A DNA stretch of 64,000 nucleotides from Microbacterium sp. 8M (GCF_902506375.1 NZ_LR733284.1:225508-289507); one strand, 5' to 3'; counted from the first letter of the stretch, positions 16,950-28,560 are shown. Notes: generated by a model not told the origin, from the letters alone. Translations and numbers: made by a program.

Positions 16950-17828
16950 ATGACCCGCATCGCATTCATCGGCCTCGGCATCATGGGCCTGCCCATGGCC
17001 AAGAACCTCGTCACCGCCGGCTACGACGTCGTCGGCTACAACCGCAGCCGGGAGGCGATCGACGAGCTCGTCGCCGCCGGCGGCACCGGCGCGACCGGCA
17101 TCGCCGACGCCGTGAAGGACGCCGACGTCATCATCACGATGGTTCCGGACTCGCCCGACGTGGCCGGCGTAGTGCAGGGCCCGGACGGCGTCTTCGCGAA
17201 CGCCAAGGCCGGCGCGCTGTGGATCGACAACTCCTCGATCCGGCCCGACGTGGCCAAGGAACTCGCGGAGGAGGCCGTGGCCGCCGGCCTCGGTGCCGTC
17301 GACGCCCCTGTCTCCGGCGGGGAGCAGGGCGCGATCGACGCCGTGCTGTCGATCATGGTCGGCGGGTCTCCGGAGGACTTCGCCAAGGCCGAGCCCGTGC
17401 TGAACGCGATCGGCAAGACCATCGTGCACGTCGGCCCCTCCGGCGCCGGACAGACCGTGAAGGCCGCCAACCAGCTCATCGTGGCCGTCAACATCCAGGC
17501 CCTGGCCGAGGCGGTCGTCTTCCTCGAGGCGTTCGGCGTCGACACCGACGCGGCGCTGAAGGTTCTCGGCGGCGGCCTGGCCGGATCCAAGGTCCTCGAC
17601 CAGAAGGGGCAGAAGATGCTGAACCGCGACTTCGCGCCCGGCTTCCGTCTCGCCCTCCACAACAAGGATCTGGGCATCGTCACCTCGGCGGCGCGTTCGG
17701 CGGGGGTCACCGTCCCCCTCGGCGCCGCCGTCGCGCAGCTCGTGAACGCCCTCGTCGCCCGTGGCGACGGCGGCCTCGACCACTCCGGTCTGTTCAAGCT
17801 CACCACCGAGCTCTCCGGCCGCGACTGA
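16950..17828 (+). CDS. glxR: 2-hydroxy-3-oxopropionate (tartronate semialdehyde) reductase
   Basis: 292 residues of the beta-hydroxyacid dehydrogenase family. It reduces tartronate semialdehyde to D-glycerate with NAD(P)H. The Rossmann motif [12 protein letters not shown] starts at residue 8, the substrate motif is [11 protein letters not shown] and the catalytic Lys lies in GQTVKAANQ (about 171). AAGGAG precedes the ATG. 32 bp after hyi. Confidence 0.94.
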   Translation: MTRIAFIGLGIMGLPMAKNLVTAGYDVVGYNRSREAIDELVAAGGTGATGIADAVKDADVIITMVPDSPDVAGVVQGPDGVFANAKAGALWIDNSSIRPDVAKELAEEAVAAGLGAVDAPVSGGEQGAIDAVLSIMVGGSPEDFAKAEPVLNAIGKTIVHVGPSGAGQTVKAANQLIVAVNIQALAEAVVFLEAFGVDTDAALKVLGGGLAGSKVLDQKGQKMLNRDFAPGFRLALHNKDLGIVTSAARSAGVTVPLGAAVAQLVNALVARGDGGLDHSGLFKLTTELSGRD

Positions 17829-17841
17829 CCCACACTTTTCG

Positions 17842-17948
17842 GGGTCGCCCAGGCGTCCTTCGTCTCGCTCCGCTCGCTCAGGAACCGACCCAAGGCCGGT
17901 CCCTGAGCGAGAAGCGAAGCGACGAGACGAAGGGCGCGAGCGACCCCA
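17842..17948. repeat. REP-A inverted pair between glxR and gcl
   Basis: Outer arms GGGGTCGC (17842-17849) and GCGACCCC (17941-17948) enclose facing copies of the REP-A unit (CCTTCGTCTCGCT and AGCGACGAGACGAAGG). A long hairpin inside the operon that may attenuate or process the mRNA. Related units occur at 28499, 31811, 36936 and 53700. Confidence 0.85.
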
Positions 17949-17968
17949 CGGAACCTAAGGAAACTCCC

Positions 17969-19756
<1,788 letters not shown>

Positions 19757-19775
19757 ACCCTGCCAAGGTAGACGC

Positions 19776-20924
19776 ATGCGCATCCTGATCGCCTCGGACA
19801 AGTTCAAGGGCTCCGCCACGGGGCCGGAGGTCGCCGCCGCGCTCGCCGCGGGGATCTCGGAGGCCGCGCCAGGGACCGTCATCGACGCGGTCCCCGTCGC
19901 GGACGGCGGCGAGGGCACGGTCGATGCCGCGCTCGCCGCCGGGTTCGAGGCGGTTACCGCGACAGTGACGGGGCCCACGGGGCAGCCGGTCGAGGCGCGC
20001 TTCGGGGTGCGCGGCACGCAGGCGATCATCGAGATGGCCGCCGCCAGCGGGCTCGACCTGCTCCCCGGCGGCGTCAAGGATGCGCTCGGCGCCACGAGCC
20101 GCGGCACGGGGGAGCTCATCCGGGCGGCGCTCGATCACGGGGCTGTGAGCATCGTGCTCGGGATCGGCGGCAGCGCCAACACCGACGGCGGCGCAGGCAT
20201 GCTGCAGGCGCTCGGGGTCTCGCTCCGCGACGCCGACGGCGACGAGCTGCCGGGAGGCGGCGGCGCGCTCGCCCGCATCGCAGCGGTCGATGTCTCGGAT
20301 CTGGATCCGCGGCTCGCCGACGTCGAGATCGTGCTCGCGAGCGACGTGGACAACCCGCTGCTCGGCGAGCGCGGTGCGGCCGCGGTGTTCGGGCCGCAGA
20401 AGGGCGCGAGCCCGGACGACGTCGCCGCCCTCGACGCGGCTCTCGCCCGCTACGTCGCACTGCTCGAGCAGCAGCCCGGTATCCGCCCCGCCGCCGAGCT
20501 GCCCGGGGCGGGAGGTGCGGGGGGCGTCGGCTATGCGGCGCTCGCAGCGCTCGGTGCCCGGCGCGAGCCCGGCGTCGAGGTCGTACAGCGCCTCACCGGC
20601 CTCGCCGACGCGCTCGGCGCCGACGACACCAGGGCCGACCTCGTGATCACCGGCGAGGGCAGCCTCGACGACCAGAGCCTGGGCGGCAAGACCCCGCTCG
20701 GCGTCGCCGCGGCGGCGCGCGAGGCGGGAATCCCCGTCATCGCGGTGTGCGGCCGATCCACCCTGACCCCCGAGGCTGCGGCCGCAGCGGGCTTCGAGCG
20801 GGTCTACGCGCTCAGCGAGCTCGAGCCGGATCCGGCCCGCAGTATGGCCGAGGCGGTCCGCCTGCTCACCGAGGTGGGCCGCCGCATCGGCGCCGAGATC
20901 GGGCAGCTCGCCGCGCGGGCCTGA
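19776..20924 (+). CDS. glxK: Glycerate kinase
   Basis: 382 residues of the GarK/GlxK (glycerate 2-kinase) family. It phosphorylates D-glycerate, sending glyoxylate carbon to 2-phosphoglycerate and glycolysis. Motifs are ASDKFKGSATGPEVA at the N-terminus, VADGGEGT, GIGGSANTDGGAGMLQALG and ITGEGSLDDQSLGGKTPLGVA. It starts 19 bp after gcl with an AAGG site, closing the glyoxylate operon. Confidence 0.95.
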   Translation: MRILIASDKFKGSATGPEVAAALAAGISEAAPGTVIDAVPVADGGEGTVDAALAAGFEAVTATVTGPTGQPVEARFGVRGTQAIIEMAAASGLDLLPGGVKDALGATSRGTGELIRAALDHGAVSIVLGIGGSANTDGGAGMLQALGVSLRDADGDELPGGGGALARIAAVDVSDLDPRLADVEIVLASDVDNPLLGERGAAAVFGPQKGASPDDVAALDAALARYVALLEQQPGIRPAAELPGAGGAGGVGYAALAALGARREPGVEVVQRLTGLADALGADDTRADLVITGEGSLDDQSLGGKTPLGVAAAAREAGIPVIAVCGRSTLTPEAAAAAGFERVYALSELEPDPARSMAEAVRLLTEVGRRIGAEIGQLAARA

Positions 20925-20933
20925 GTCGTCCCG

Positions 20934-20956
20934 AACGCTGAGCCTGTCGAAGCGCC
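20934..20956. repeat. REP-B element after glxK
   Basis: Variant of the CTGAGCCTGTCGAAG repeat, 10 bp after the glxK stop, followed by a GCC/GTC trinucleotide run (20983-21012). Confidence 0.7.
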
Positions 20957-21031
20957 GGGACCGCACGCACCGGCTGACATGCTCGCCGCCGCCGCCGCCG
21001 CCGTCGTCGTCGCGCGTAGGATCGGAGGTCG

Positions 21032-21085
21032 GTGAACGATCTCGAGGATGCGGTGGAAGATCTCACGGTCGAGGTGCACGCATGA
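21032..21085 (+). CDS. Possible 17-codon leader ORF before the LacI-type gene
   Basis: GTG-started frame MNDLEDAVEDLTVEVHA ending in TGA that overlaps the regulator's ATG (ATGA). GGAGG lies only 3 nt upstream, too close for good initiation, so it may be chance. If real it would couple translation into the regulator. Confidence 0.25.
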   Translation: MNDLEDAVEDLTVEVHA

Positions 21086-22095
21086 CGGAGCGCCCGCGCC
21101 TGCGTGATGTGGCGGCCCTTGCTGGAGTCTCCCCGACGACCGCGTCGCACGCGTTCAGCGGGCGCCGCCCGGTGTCGGCCGCGACCAAGGCGGCGGTGCT
21201 CAAGGCCGCCTTCGACCTCGGCTTCACGATGGAGCGCGACACCGGTCAGCGCACCGTCGGCCTTCTGCTGCGCCCGCCGGAGGCGATCCCCGGGTTCGCG
21301 TCCGGCTCCGATGCGTTCACGTCTGTCGCCGGGGCGGTTCTGGTGGCCCTGCTGAGTGCCGGCTTCTCCGTCTCCTCGTTCCTCTCGCTCGATGACATCG
21401 GCGCGCAGATCGGCAGGCTGGATGCCTTCGTGCTGCTGCACCCGCGCCGCGGGGACGAGGTGCTCCGCGCCCTCATCCAGCGCGGCATCCCGACCGTGAC
21501 CCTGGATCGGGATCCCGACGACGATGAGTTCCCGTGGTGGATCAGCGCCGACCACGTCGCCAATGCGCGAGCGCTCCTCACCCATCTGCTGGAGCGCGGG
21601 GCGCGGCGTCCGGCGCTGATCGTGGGGTCGACGCACAACACGTACCTGGACTCGATCGCGGGCGTCTACGTTCAGGAGATGCGCTCGCGGGGCCTCCCCG
21701 TACTGGTGAGGGAGCTGGAACCCGTCCGCGGGCAGAACGGCGGTGCGGCGGCGGCCGACTCGCTGCTGGGCACGCCGACGCCGCCCGATGCCTTCCTCAC
21801 CTCATCGGATGTGTTCGCGGTGGGGGCGATCGAGACGGTTCGGGCGCGAGGGCTCCGCGTGCCAGAAGACGTGCTGGTCGCCAACATGATGGACAGCGTC
21901 ATCGCGGAGCGCGCCACGGTGCCGGTCACGGCGATGAAGGCGAACCTTCAGGTCTGGGCGTCGCAGCTGACGCGGCTGCTGGAGCGCCGGCTGAGCAGCG
22001 CCGCACCGCTCACGTCGCACCTGCGGCTCGAGTTCGAACTGGTGGAGCGTGCCTCGACGGCGCGGCCGAGGCACGCGTCTGAGCCCGCAATGTGA
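21082..22095 (+). CDS. LacI family transcriptional regulator
   Basis: 337 residues. N-terminal helix-turn-helix RLRDVAALAGVSPTTASHAFSG with the hinge-helix region, then a periplasmic-binding-protein-like effector domain (DAFVLLHPRRGDEVL, TVTLDRDPDDDEFPWWISADH, DAFLTSSDVFAVGAIE). Lies between the glyoxylate operon and the allantoin transport operon, so it may control one of them or respond to a purine or ureide. Its codon use is somewhat less GC-biased than its neighbours and GGATCC is nearly absent. Ligand and operator are not identifiable. Confidence 0.88.
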   Translation: MTERPRLRDVAALAGVSPTTASHAFSGRRPVSAATKAAVLKAAFDLGFTMERDTGQRTVGLLLRPPEAIPGFASGSDAFTSVAGAVLVALLSAGFSVSSFLSLDDIGAQIGRLDAFVLLHPRRGDEVLRALIQRGIPTVTLDRDPDDDEFPWWISADHVANARALLTHLLERGARRPALIVGSTHNTYLDSIAGVYVQEMRSRGLPVLVRELEPVRGQNGGAAAADSLLGTPTPPDAFLTSSDVFAVGAIETVRARGLRVPEDVLVANMMDSVIAERATVPVTAMKANLQVWASQLTRLLERRLSSAAPLTSHLRLEFELVERASTARPRHASEPAM

Positions 22096-22143
22096 TCCGC
22101 GGCGGCGGGTCCGGCGCCGTCGAGCGCCCGAAGCCGATCCAAA

Positions 22144-22221
22144 TTCCGCAAACGATGTTGTCCCCTTCGGATCCTGGCGCGACCATATCTTCATCCGAAA
22201 CCTTGATTCCGGATTGTGAAA
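22144..22221 (+). promoter_or_regulatory. Promoter with 21-bp-phased operators (allantoin transport operon)
   Basis: TTGTCC -35 (22158-22163), 17-bp spacer, GACCAT -10 (22181-22186). Sites TATCT-N5-CGAAA (22186-22200) and TTCCG-N5-TGAAA (22207-22221) start 21 bp apart. In the same 21-bp phase upstream lie a TTCCG half-site (22144) and a weak CTTCG-N5-TGGCG (22165), hinting at an array of four. Confidence 0.7.
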
Positions 22222-22267
22222 TCGAGTGTCGACGGCACTGTCGCCGCCGAGAGGGGTTCAAATCACG

Positions 22268-23797
22268 ATGACGTCCAACGATTACGTCCATGTACCGAGC
22301 CGCAGCTCCGAGGGGCTCGATGAGGCGCCCTCAGCCGTGTTCGCGGTGCAGGCGGGCATCAGCCCCCGTCTGTACAACCGGGATCTCGCTCCCACCAATC
22401 GGCCGAGCCGCCACTGGAGCGCGTACAGCATCTTCACCCTCTGGGCGAACGACGTGCACAGTCTCGGGAACTACGCGTTCGCGATCGGCCTCTTCACGCT
22501 CGGCCTCTCGGGCGGGCAGATCCTCGGCGCGCTCGGTTTCGGCGCACTGTTCCTCTTCCTGCTCCTGAGTCTCTCCGGGTTCATGGGCGAGAAGACCGGC
22601 GTGCCCTTCCCGGTCATGAGCCGGATCGCGTTCGGCGTCCACGGCGCGCAGATCCCGGGCCTGCTCCGCGGCTGCGTCGCGATCGCCTGGTTCGGCATCC
22701 AGACCTACCTCGCGTCCCAGGTGCTGCAGGTCGTCCTGATCGCCATCGCCCCCGGCATGAAGGATCTGCAGGGCGGATCCTTCCTCGGTCTGTCGCCGCT
22801 GGGCTGGATCACCTTCGCCGCGCTGTGGATCGTCCAGGTGATCATCGTCAGCTACGGCATGGAGATGATCCGCAAGTACGAGGCGTTCGCCGGCCCGATC
22901 ATCCTCGCCACATTCGTGGTCCTCGCGGTCTGGGTGCTCGTGCAGTCCGGCTTCCAGGTCGACTGGGCGCCGACGAAGACGGCCGCGGGCGACGAGAGCT
23001 GGATCCGGATGCTCGGCGCCGCGTCGCTGTGGGTCTCGATCTACGGCACCTTCGTGCTCAACTTCTGCGACTTCACCCGCGGCGCCAAGTCGCGCAGGGC
23101 GATCGTCAAGGGCAACTTCTGGGGAATCCCGATCAACATGCTGTTCTTCGGCGTCATCGTCGTGATCCTCACCGGCGGCAGCTTCACGATCAACGGCACG
23201 CTCATCACTTCGCCCTCCGAGATCGTCGCGGCCATCCCGAACACGTTCCTGCTCGTGCTCGCGTCGCTGGCCCTGATCGCCCTGACCGTCGCGGTCAACC
23301 TGATGGCCAACTTCGTGGCACCGACCTACGCCCTGAACAATCTGTTCCCGCGGCACCTGAACTTCCGGCGTGCGGCCCTGATCTCCGCCGTGATCGGCCT
23401 CGTGATCACGCCCTGGAACATGTACAACTCCCCGGTCGTGATCGGCGTGTTCCTGGGCGGCCTCGGAGCCCTGCTCGGCCCGCTGTTCGGCATCATCATG
23501 GTCGACTACTGGCTGATCAAGAAGCAGCGGATCAACGTGCCCCAGCTGTACTCCGACTCTCCGGTCGGCGAGTACGCCTACGTGAAGGGCTTCAACCCCC
23601 GCGCCGTGATCGCGCTGATCATCGCGGGCGCCCTGTCCCTGCTGTTCACGTTCCTGCCGGTCTTCCAGGCGATCAGCGACTTCTCCTGGTTCGTCGCCGC
23701 CGGATCCGCCGCGATCATCTACGCGATCATCGCCGACCGGCGCGGTCCCTTCCACGACGTCGACGGCACCGCGATCGCGGTGGACGTCAGCCACTGA
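22268..23797 (+). CDS. NCS1 family nucleobase/allantoin:cation symporter
   Basis: 509 residues, about 12 hydrophobic helices, purine-cytosine/allantoin permease family. The first helix region has NRDLAPTNRPSRHWSAYSIF and WANDVHSLGNYAF, characteristic of PucI/HyuP-like allantoin and hydantoin permeases. I chose ATG 22268 (GAGAGGGG upstream) over GTG 22226, which lies almost on the operator. Heads an operon with the racemase and allantoinase, so allantoin is the likely substrate. Confidence 0.9.
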   Translation: MTSNDYVHVPSRSSEGLDEAPSAVFAVQAGISPRLYNRDLAPTNRPSRHWSAYSIFTLWANDVHSLGNYAFAIGLFTLGLSGGQILGALGFGALFLFLLLSLSGFMGEKTGVPFPVMSRIAFGVHGAQIPGLLRGCVAIAWFGIQTYLASQVLQVVLIAIAPGMKDLQGGSFLGLSPLGWITFAALWIVQVIIVSYGMEMIRKYEAFAGPIILATFVVLAVWVLVQSGFQVDWAPTKTAAGDESWIRMLGAASLWVSIYGTFVLNFCDFTRGAKSRRAIVKGNFWGIPINMLFFGVIVVILTGGSFTINGTLITSPSEIVAAIPNTFLLVLASLALIALTVAVNLMANFVAPTYALNNLFPRHLNFRRAALISAVIGLVITPWNMYNSPVVIGVFLGGLGALLGPLFGIIMVDYWLIKKQRINVPQLYSDSPVGEYAYVKGFNPRAVIALIIAGALSLLFTFLPVFQAISDFSWFVAAGSAAIIYAIIADRRGPFHDVDGTAIAVDVSH

Positions 23798-23815
23798 GAT
23801 CAGGAGAGGAGCGTC

Positions 23816-24541
23816 ATGCGCATTCTCGTCGCGAACGTCAACACCACCGAGGCGATGACCGACGCCATCGCCGAGGCGGCACGCGCGGCGGCATCGCCGG
23901 GGACCGAGATCGTCGGACTGACACCCGACTTCGGCGCCGACAGCTGCGAAGGCAATTTCGAGAGCTATCTCGCCGCGATCGCGGTGATGGACAAGGTTCT
24001 CCGATACGAGGGTCCGTACGACGCCGTCATCCAGGCCGGGTACGGCGAGCACGGCCGGGAAGGCCTTCAGGAGCTGCTCACGGTCCCCGTGGTCGACATC
24101 ACAGACGCCGCGGCCTCCACGGCGATGTTCCTGGGTCGCTCGTACTCGGTGGTGACCACCCTCGACCGCACCGTGCCGCTCATCGAGGATCGGCTGATCC
24201 TCGGCGGTCTTCACGACCGCTGCGCGTCGGTGCGCTCTTCGGGGCTCGGCGTGCTCGAGCTCGAGTCCGATCCGGAGCGTGCGATCGAGGCGATCGCCGC
24301 CGAGGCGCAGAAGGCCGTGGAGATCGACCGCGCCGAGGTCATCGTGCTCGGCTGCGGCGGCATGGCCGAGCTCAAGGACCGCGTCGTCGAGCGCTGCGGC
24401 GTACCGGTCGTGGACGGCGTGCAGGCCGCGGTCGCCGTGGCTGAGAGCCTCGTCCGTCTCGGGCTCTCGACGTCCAAGATCCGCACCTACGCGGCGCCGC
24501 GGCCGAAGCGCATCACCGGATTCCCGGTGCCCGCGCGCTGA
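23816..24541 (+). CDS. Allantoin/hydantoin racemase-like protein (Asp/Glu racemase superfamily)
   Basis: 241 residues. NVNTTEAMTDAI and VIVLGCGGMAEL match the HyuA/HpxA racemases that interconvert allantoin or hydantoin enantiomers. The second catalytic cysteine is present (C180), but the first, expected in an A-CFGDPG-type loop near residue 75, is replaced by Gly in QAGYGEHG. A one-base mechanism, another acid such as His79, or a changed function are possible. 18 bp after the permease and before allantoinase, consistent with feeding the right isomer to AllB. Confidence 0.85.
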   Translation: MRILVANVNTTEAMTDAIAEAARAAASPGTEIVGLTPDFGADSCEGNFESYLAAIAVMDKVLRYEGPYDAVIQAGYGEHGREGLQELLTVPVVDITDAAASTAMFLGRSYSVVTTLDRTVPLIEDRLILGGLHDRCASVRSSGLGVLELESDPERAIEAIAAEAQKAVEIDRAEVIVLGCGGMAELKDRVVERCGVPVVDGVQAAVAVAESLVRLGLSTSKIRTYAAPRPKRITGFPVPAR

Positions 24542-24620
24542 ATCCAGAGCACAATCGATTCATCTCAGAGACCAGTCAGACGAGGCCGGCGGCGGCGCCG
24601 GCAGAAGGGAACTCCGCAAC

Positions 24621-26018
24621 ATGGCGCAGGAGACCGAAAACAACGCCGAGGGAACGTCGCAGGACCACTCGGGTTCGCACTTCGACCTGGTGATCCGCGG
24701 GGAGCGGGTCCTCACCAGCTCCGGGATCCGGTCCCGCGAGGTGGGCGTCCGCGACGGCGTCATCCTCGCGATGGAGCCGCTCGGCAACGGCCTTCAGGGC
24801 GACCGGATCATCGAGCTCGCCGACGACGAGACGCTGATCCCCGGTCTCGTCGACACCCATGTGCACGTGAACGAGCCGGGCCGCACCGAGTGGGAGGGCT
24901 TCGCATCCGCGACGAAGGCGGCCGCGGCCGGTGGCGTCACCACGATCCTGGACATGCCGCTGAACAGCATCCCCCCGACGATCGACGTGGAGGCGCTGGA
25001 CATCAAGCGCGACGTCGCCCGCGACCAGGTGCACGTCGACGTGGGCTTCTGGGGCGGCGCGGTTCCGGGCAACCGCGATAAGCTGCGCGGGCTGCACGAC
25101 GCGGGCGCATTCGGGTTCAAGTGCTTCCTGCTGCACAGCGGCGTCGACGAGTTCCCGCCGCTGGATCCGGATGAGCTCGAGGAGGACATGCGCGAGCTCG
25201 CCACCTTCGACTCGGTCATGATTGTGCACGCCGAGGACTCCCGCGCCATCGACCGCGCCCCCAAGCCCGACGGCGACGACTACGCCAAGTTCCTCGCCTC
25301 GCGTCCGCGCGGTGCGGAGAACCTCGCGATCGCCGAGGTGATCGAGCGCGCCCGCTGGACCGGCGCTCGGGCGCACATCCTGCACCTGTCCTCGTCGGAC
25401 GCGCTGCCCATGCTGCGCTCGGCCAAGCACGACGGCATCAAGCTGACCGTCGAGACCTGCCCGCACTATCTCACCCTCACCGCGGAGGAGATCCCGCACG
25501 GCGCGACCGCGTTCAAGTGCTGTCCGCCGATCCGCGAGGCCGGCAACCGCGAGCTGCTCTGGCAGGGGCTGGAGGACGGCACGATCGACTTCATCGTGTC
25601 CGACCACTCGCCGTCGACGCTGGATCTCAAGGACCTGGAGAACGGCGACTTCGCGGTGGCCTGGGGCGGCGTCGCGTCGCTGCAGCTCGGCCTGTCGCTG
25701 ATCTGGACCGAGGCGCGCCAGCGCGGGCTGTCGCTGGAGACCGTGGTCTCGTGGATGAGCGAGAAGCCGGCGCAGTTCGCCGGTCTCACCGGCAAGGGGC
25801 GCATCGCGCCCGGCTACGACGCCGACTTCTCGATCTTCGCGGCCGACGACGCCTACATCGTGGACGTCACGAAGCTTCACCACAAGAACCCGCTCACGCC
25901 GTACAACGGCAAGCCGCTCGCCGGTCGCGTCCGCAAGACCTACCTGCACGGCGAGGAGATCGACTTCACCACGCCGCGCGGCCGACTGCTGCGCCGCGGC
26001 ATGGCGGAGGTCGGCTGA
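24621..26018 (+). CDS. allB: Allantoinase
   Basis: 465 residues of the cyclic amidohydrolase family. It hydrolyses allantoin to allantoate. Metal-site motifs are DTHVHVNEPG (about 80-89), the carboxylated-Lys region GFKCFLLHSG, HAED, HLSSSDALP and SDHSPST. An N-terminal polar tail of about 20 residues precedes the beta-sandwich start FDLVIRGERVL. ATG 24621 follows AGAAGGG. Third gene of the permease-racemase-allB operon, ended by a strong terminator. Confidence 0.96.
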   Translation: MAQETENNAEGTSQDHSGSHFDLVIRGERVLTSSGIRSREVGVRDGVILAMEPLGNGLQGDRIIELADDETLIPGLVDTHVHVNEPGRTEWEGFASATKAAAAGGVTTILDMPLNSIPPTIDVEALDIKRDVARDQVHVDVGFWGGAVPGNRDKLRGLHDAGAFGFKCFLLHSGVDEFPPLDPDELEEDMRELATFDSVMIVHAEDSRAIDRAPKPDGDDYAKFLASRPRGAENLAIAEVIERARWTGARAHILHLSSSDALPMLRSAKHDGIKLTVETCPHYLTLTAEEIPHGATAFKCCPPIREAGNRELLWQGLEDGTIDFIVSDHSPSTLDLKDLENGDFAVAWGGVASLQLGLSLIWTEARQRGLSLETVVSWMSEKPAQFAGLTGKGRIAPGYDADFSIFAADDAYIVDVTKLHHKNPLTPYNGKPLAGRVRKTYLHGEEIDFTTPRGRLLRRGMAEVG

Positions 26019-26105
26019 CTCCACGGCACTCGGCTCGCCGACGATGCGCGGACAACGGCGTCCCCATCGGCGGCGGATCCGCTGCCGACCCTCTCCCTCG
26101 CAGAA

Positions 26106-26138
26106 GCCGGCCCGATCGTCTGATCGGGCCGGCTTTTT
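26106..26138 (+). terminator. Rho-independent terminator of the allantoinase operon
   Basis: 12-bp perfect stem GCCGGCCCGATC (26106-26117) with GATCGGGCCGGC (26122-26133), loop GTCT, followed by five T residues. Confidence 0.93.
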
Positions 26139-26154
26139 GCACGTCCCCGGACCC

Positions 26155-26202
26155 TTGTCTCCGTGACCCCCATCCGCTAAACTTGAGTCGTATCAACTCA
26201 AC
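26155..26202 (+). promoter_or_regulatory. Promoter with HAIR (HspR) operator for clpB
   Basis: TTGTCT -35 (26155-26160), 17-bp spacer, TAAACT -10 (26178-26183), overlapped by CTTGAGT-N7-ACTCAAC (26182-26202). This matches the actinobacterial HspR inverted repeat CTTGAGT-N7-ACTCAAG at all but the last base, so heat-shock derepression is expected. Confidence 0.9.
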
Positions 26203-26264
26203 TTTGAAGGGCGGACCGGATCCGACTCTTCCGCACCACACGCAAGGAGACTTCAGGAGGACGA

Positions 26265-28487
26265 ATGGCCACCCCTCAGACGGCACAGCAGGACGAGCAG
26301 CAATCGGCGCTCGAGCAGTTCGGCATCAACCTCACCGATCGCGCCCGGCAGGGCAAGCTCGACCCGGTGATCGGACGCGACACGGAGATCCGGCGGGTGA
26401 GCCAGGTGCTCACCCGACGCACCAAGAACAACCCGGTGCTCATCGGTGAGCCGGGCGTCGGCAAGACCGCGGTCGTGGAGGGGCTCGCGCAGCGCATCGT
26501 CGCGGGGGACGTGGCCGAGTCGCTGAAGGACAAGGAGCTCGTCGCCCTGGACATCTCCGCCCTCGTGGCCGGCGCGATGTACCGCGGCCAGTTCGAGGAG
26601 CGCCTGAAGAGCGTGCTCAAGGAGATCACCGAGTCCGACGGCCGCATCATCACCTTCATCGACGAGCTGCACGTGCTCATGGGCGCGGGCGGGGGAGAGG
26701 GATCCGTCGCCGCCTCCAACATGCTCAAGCCCATGCTGGCCCGTGGTGAGCTGCGCCTCATCGGCGCCACCACGCTCAACGAGTACCGCGAGTTCATCGA
26801 GAAGGACGCCGCCCTCGAGCGCCGCTTCCAGCAGGTCTACGTCGGCGAGCCGTCGGTCGAGGACACCATCGCGATCCTGCGCGGACTCAAGGGCCGCTAC
26901 GAGGCGCACCACGGGGTGACCATCTCCGACAACGCGCTGGTCGCGGCGGCGGCGCTCTCGAACCGCTACATCCCCAGCCGTCAGCTGCCGGACAAGGCGA
27001 TCGACCTGATCGACGAGTCGATGTCGCGGCTGAAGATGGAGATCGACTCCAGTCCGGTCGAGGTCGACCAGCTCAAGCGCCAGGTCGACCGCATGAAGAT
27101 CGAAGAGCTGGCCCTGAAGAAGGAGAAGGATCCGGCGTCGAAGGAGCGTCTCGGGCACCTGCGCGAGCAGCTCGCCGACATGGAGAAGGAGCTCGCCGAC
27201 CTCGAGGCTCGCTGGGCGCGAGAGCGGCAGGGGCTGAACCGCGTCGGCGAGCTCAAGAAGCAGCTCGACGACGCCATCACGCAGCGCGACCTGGCCATGC
27301 GCCAGGCCGATTACGCGCGCGCGTCGAAGCTGGAGTACGAGACCATCAAGCGCCTCGAGCGCGACATCGCCGAAGCCGAGCAGGCCGAGGCCACCGTCGA
27401 CGCCCAGCAGGGCCGGATGGTCAACGAGCAGGTCACCGACGAGGACATCGCCGCCGTGATCGCCGCCTGGACCGGGATCCCGGTGGGCCGGCTCCTGCAG
27501 GGCGAGACCGAGAAGCTGCTGCACCTGGAGAGCGAGCTCGGCAAGCGCCTGATCGGCCAGAAGGACGCCGTGCGCGCCGTCTCCGACGCCGTGCGCCGCT
27601 CCCGCGCCGGGATCAGCGACCCGGGCCGCCCCACCGGCTCGTTCCTGTTCCTCGGTCCCACCGGTGTGGGCAAGACCGAGCTCGCCAAGGCACTCGCCGA
27701 ATTCCTCTTCGACGACGAGCGCGCCATGGTGCGCATCGACATGTCGGAGTACGGGGAGAAGCACACCGTCTCGCGCCTCGTCGGCGCCCCTCCGGGGTAC
27801 GTCGGCTACGAGCAGGGCGGTCAGCTCACCGAGGCCGTGCGCCGGCGCCCGTACAGCGTGGTGCTGCTCGACGAGATCGAGAAGGCGCATCCCGAGGTGT
27901 TCGACGTGCTGCTGCAGGTGCTCGACGACGGCCGCCTGACCGACGGCCAGGGGCGCACGGTCGACTTCTCGAACGTCATCCTCATCCTCACCAGCAACAT
28001 CGGATCCCCGATCCTCATCGACCCGGTGATGTCGCCCGAGGACAAGCGCGAGGCGGTGATGGCGCTGGTGCGGCAGTCGTTCCGCCCGGAGTTCCTGAAC
28101 CGGCTCGACGACATCGTGATGTTCGCGGCTCTCAGCGAGGACGACCTGGCGCAGATCGTGGAGCTCGCGGTGGACCAGCTGCAGCGCCGACTGCACGAGC
28201 GCCGGCTCACGCTCGGCGTCACGCCGGACGCGCGGTCGTGGCTCGCCGAGCGCGGCTACGACCCGGTGTTCGGTGCGCGGCCGCTGCGCCGCCTCATCCA
28301 GACCGAGGTGCAGAACAAGCTCGCCACGGCGCTGCTCAGCGGTCGCGTACGCGACGGCGACATCGTGCGGGTGGATGTCGCCGCGGACGGATCCGGCCTC
28401 GTGCTCACCAGCGAGGGGCCCGCGGATCCGGTGGCGCCGCCGGCGGATGCCGACGACGTGATCGAGGCCGAGCTGCTCGACGACTGA
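26265..28487 (+). CDS. clpB: ClpB-type AAA+ disaggregase lacking the N-terminal domain
   Basis: 740 residues versus about 860 for full ClpB: the roughly 140-residue Clp-N domain is absent and the protein starts just before NBD1 ([25 protein letters not shown]). Walker A1 GEPGVGKT is at 61-68, the coiled-coil middle domain spans about 355-435 (heptad rich in E, K, R) and Walker A2 is GPTGVGKT. No ClpP-binding loop is evident. AGGAGG precedes the ATG and the HAIR promoter lies directly upstream, so the short form is native, not a truncation. It should resolubilise aggregates with DnaK under heat stress. Confidence 0.93.
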   Translation: MATPQTAQQDEQQSALEQFGINLTDRARQGKLDPVIGRDTEIRRVSQVLTRRTKNNPVLIGEPGVGKTAVVEGLAQRIVAGDVAESLKDKELVALDISALVAGAMYRGQFEERLKSVLKEITESDGRIITFIDELHVLMGAGGGEGSVAASNMLKPMLARGELRLIGATTLNEYREFIEKDAALERRFQQVYVGEPSVEDTIAILRGLKGRYEAHHGVTISDNALVAAAALSNRYIPSRQLPDKAIDLIDESMSRLKMEIDSSPVEVDQLKRQVDRMKIEELALKKEKDPASKERLGHLREQLADMEKELADLEARWARERQGLNRVGELKKQLDDAITQRDLAMRQADYARASKLEYETIKRLERDIAEAEQAEATVDAQQGRMVNEQVTDEDIAAVIAAWTGIPVGRLLQGETEKLLHLESELGKRLIGQKDAVRAVSDAVRRSRAGISDPGRPTGSFLFLGPTGVGKTELAKALAEFLFDDERAMVRIDMSEYGEKHTVSRLVGAPPGYVGYEQGGQLTEAVRRRPYSVVLLDEIEKAHPEVFDVLLQVLDDGRLTDGQGRTVDFSNVILILTSNIGSPILIDPVMSPEDKREAVMALVRQSFRPEFLNRLDDIVMFAALSEDDLAQIVELAVDQLQRRLHERRLTLGVTPDARSWLAERGYDPVFGARPLRRLIQTEVQNKLATALLSGRVRDGDIVRVDVAADGSGLVLTSEGPADPVAPPADADDVIEAELLDD

Positions 28488-28498
28488 CGCCGGCGCTG

Positions 28499-28557
28499 GT
28501 TCCTGAGCGCCCTTCGTCTCGCTTCGCTGTCAGGATCCGCGCAGCGAGACGAAGGAC
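28499..28557. repeat. REP-A inverted pair after clpB
   Basis: GGTTCCTGAGCGCCCTTCGT faces GCAGCGAGACGAAGGACGC. Immediately followed by a terminator. Confidence 0.75.
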
Positions 28558-28560
28558 GCA

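Noticed and set aside
20983..21012. GCC/GTC trinucleotide run as a regulatory feature
   Set aside because: Short and explained by composition; no sign of function.
22250..22268. GGGTTCAAATC resembling a tRNA T-loop
   Set aside because: No acceptor or anticodon arm around it; it is the leader just before the NCS1 permease start.
26265..28487. ClpC instead of ClpB
   Set aside because: The long coiled-coil middle domain, lack of a ClpP loop and HAIR operator indicate ClpB, despite the missing N-domain.
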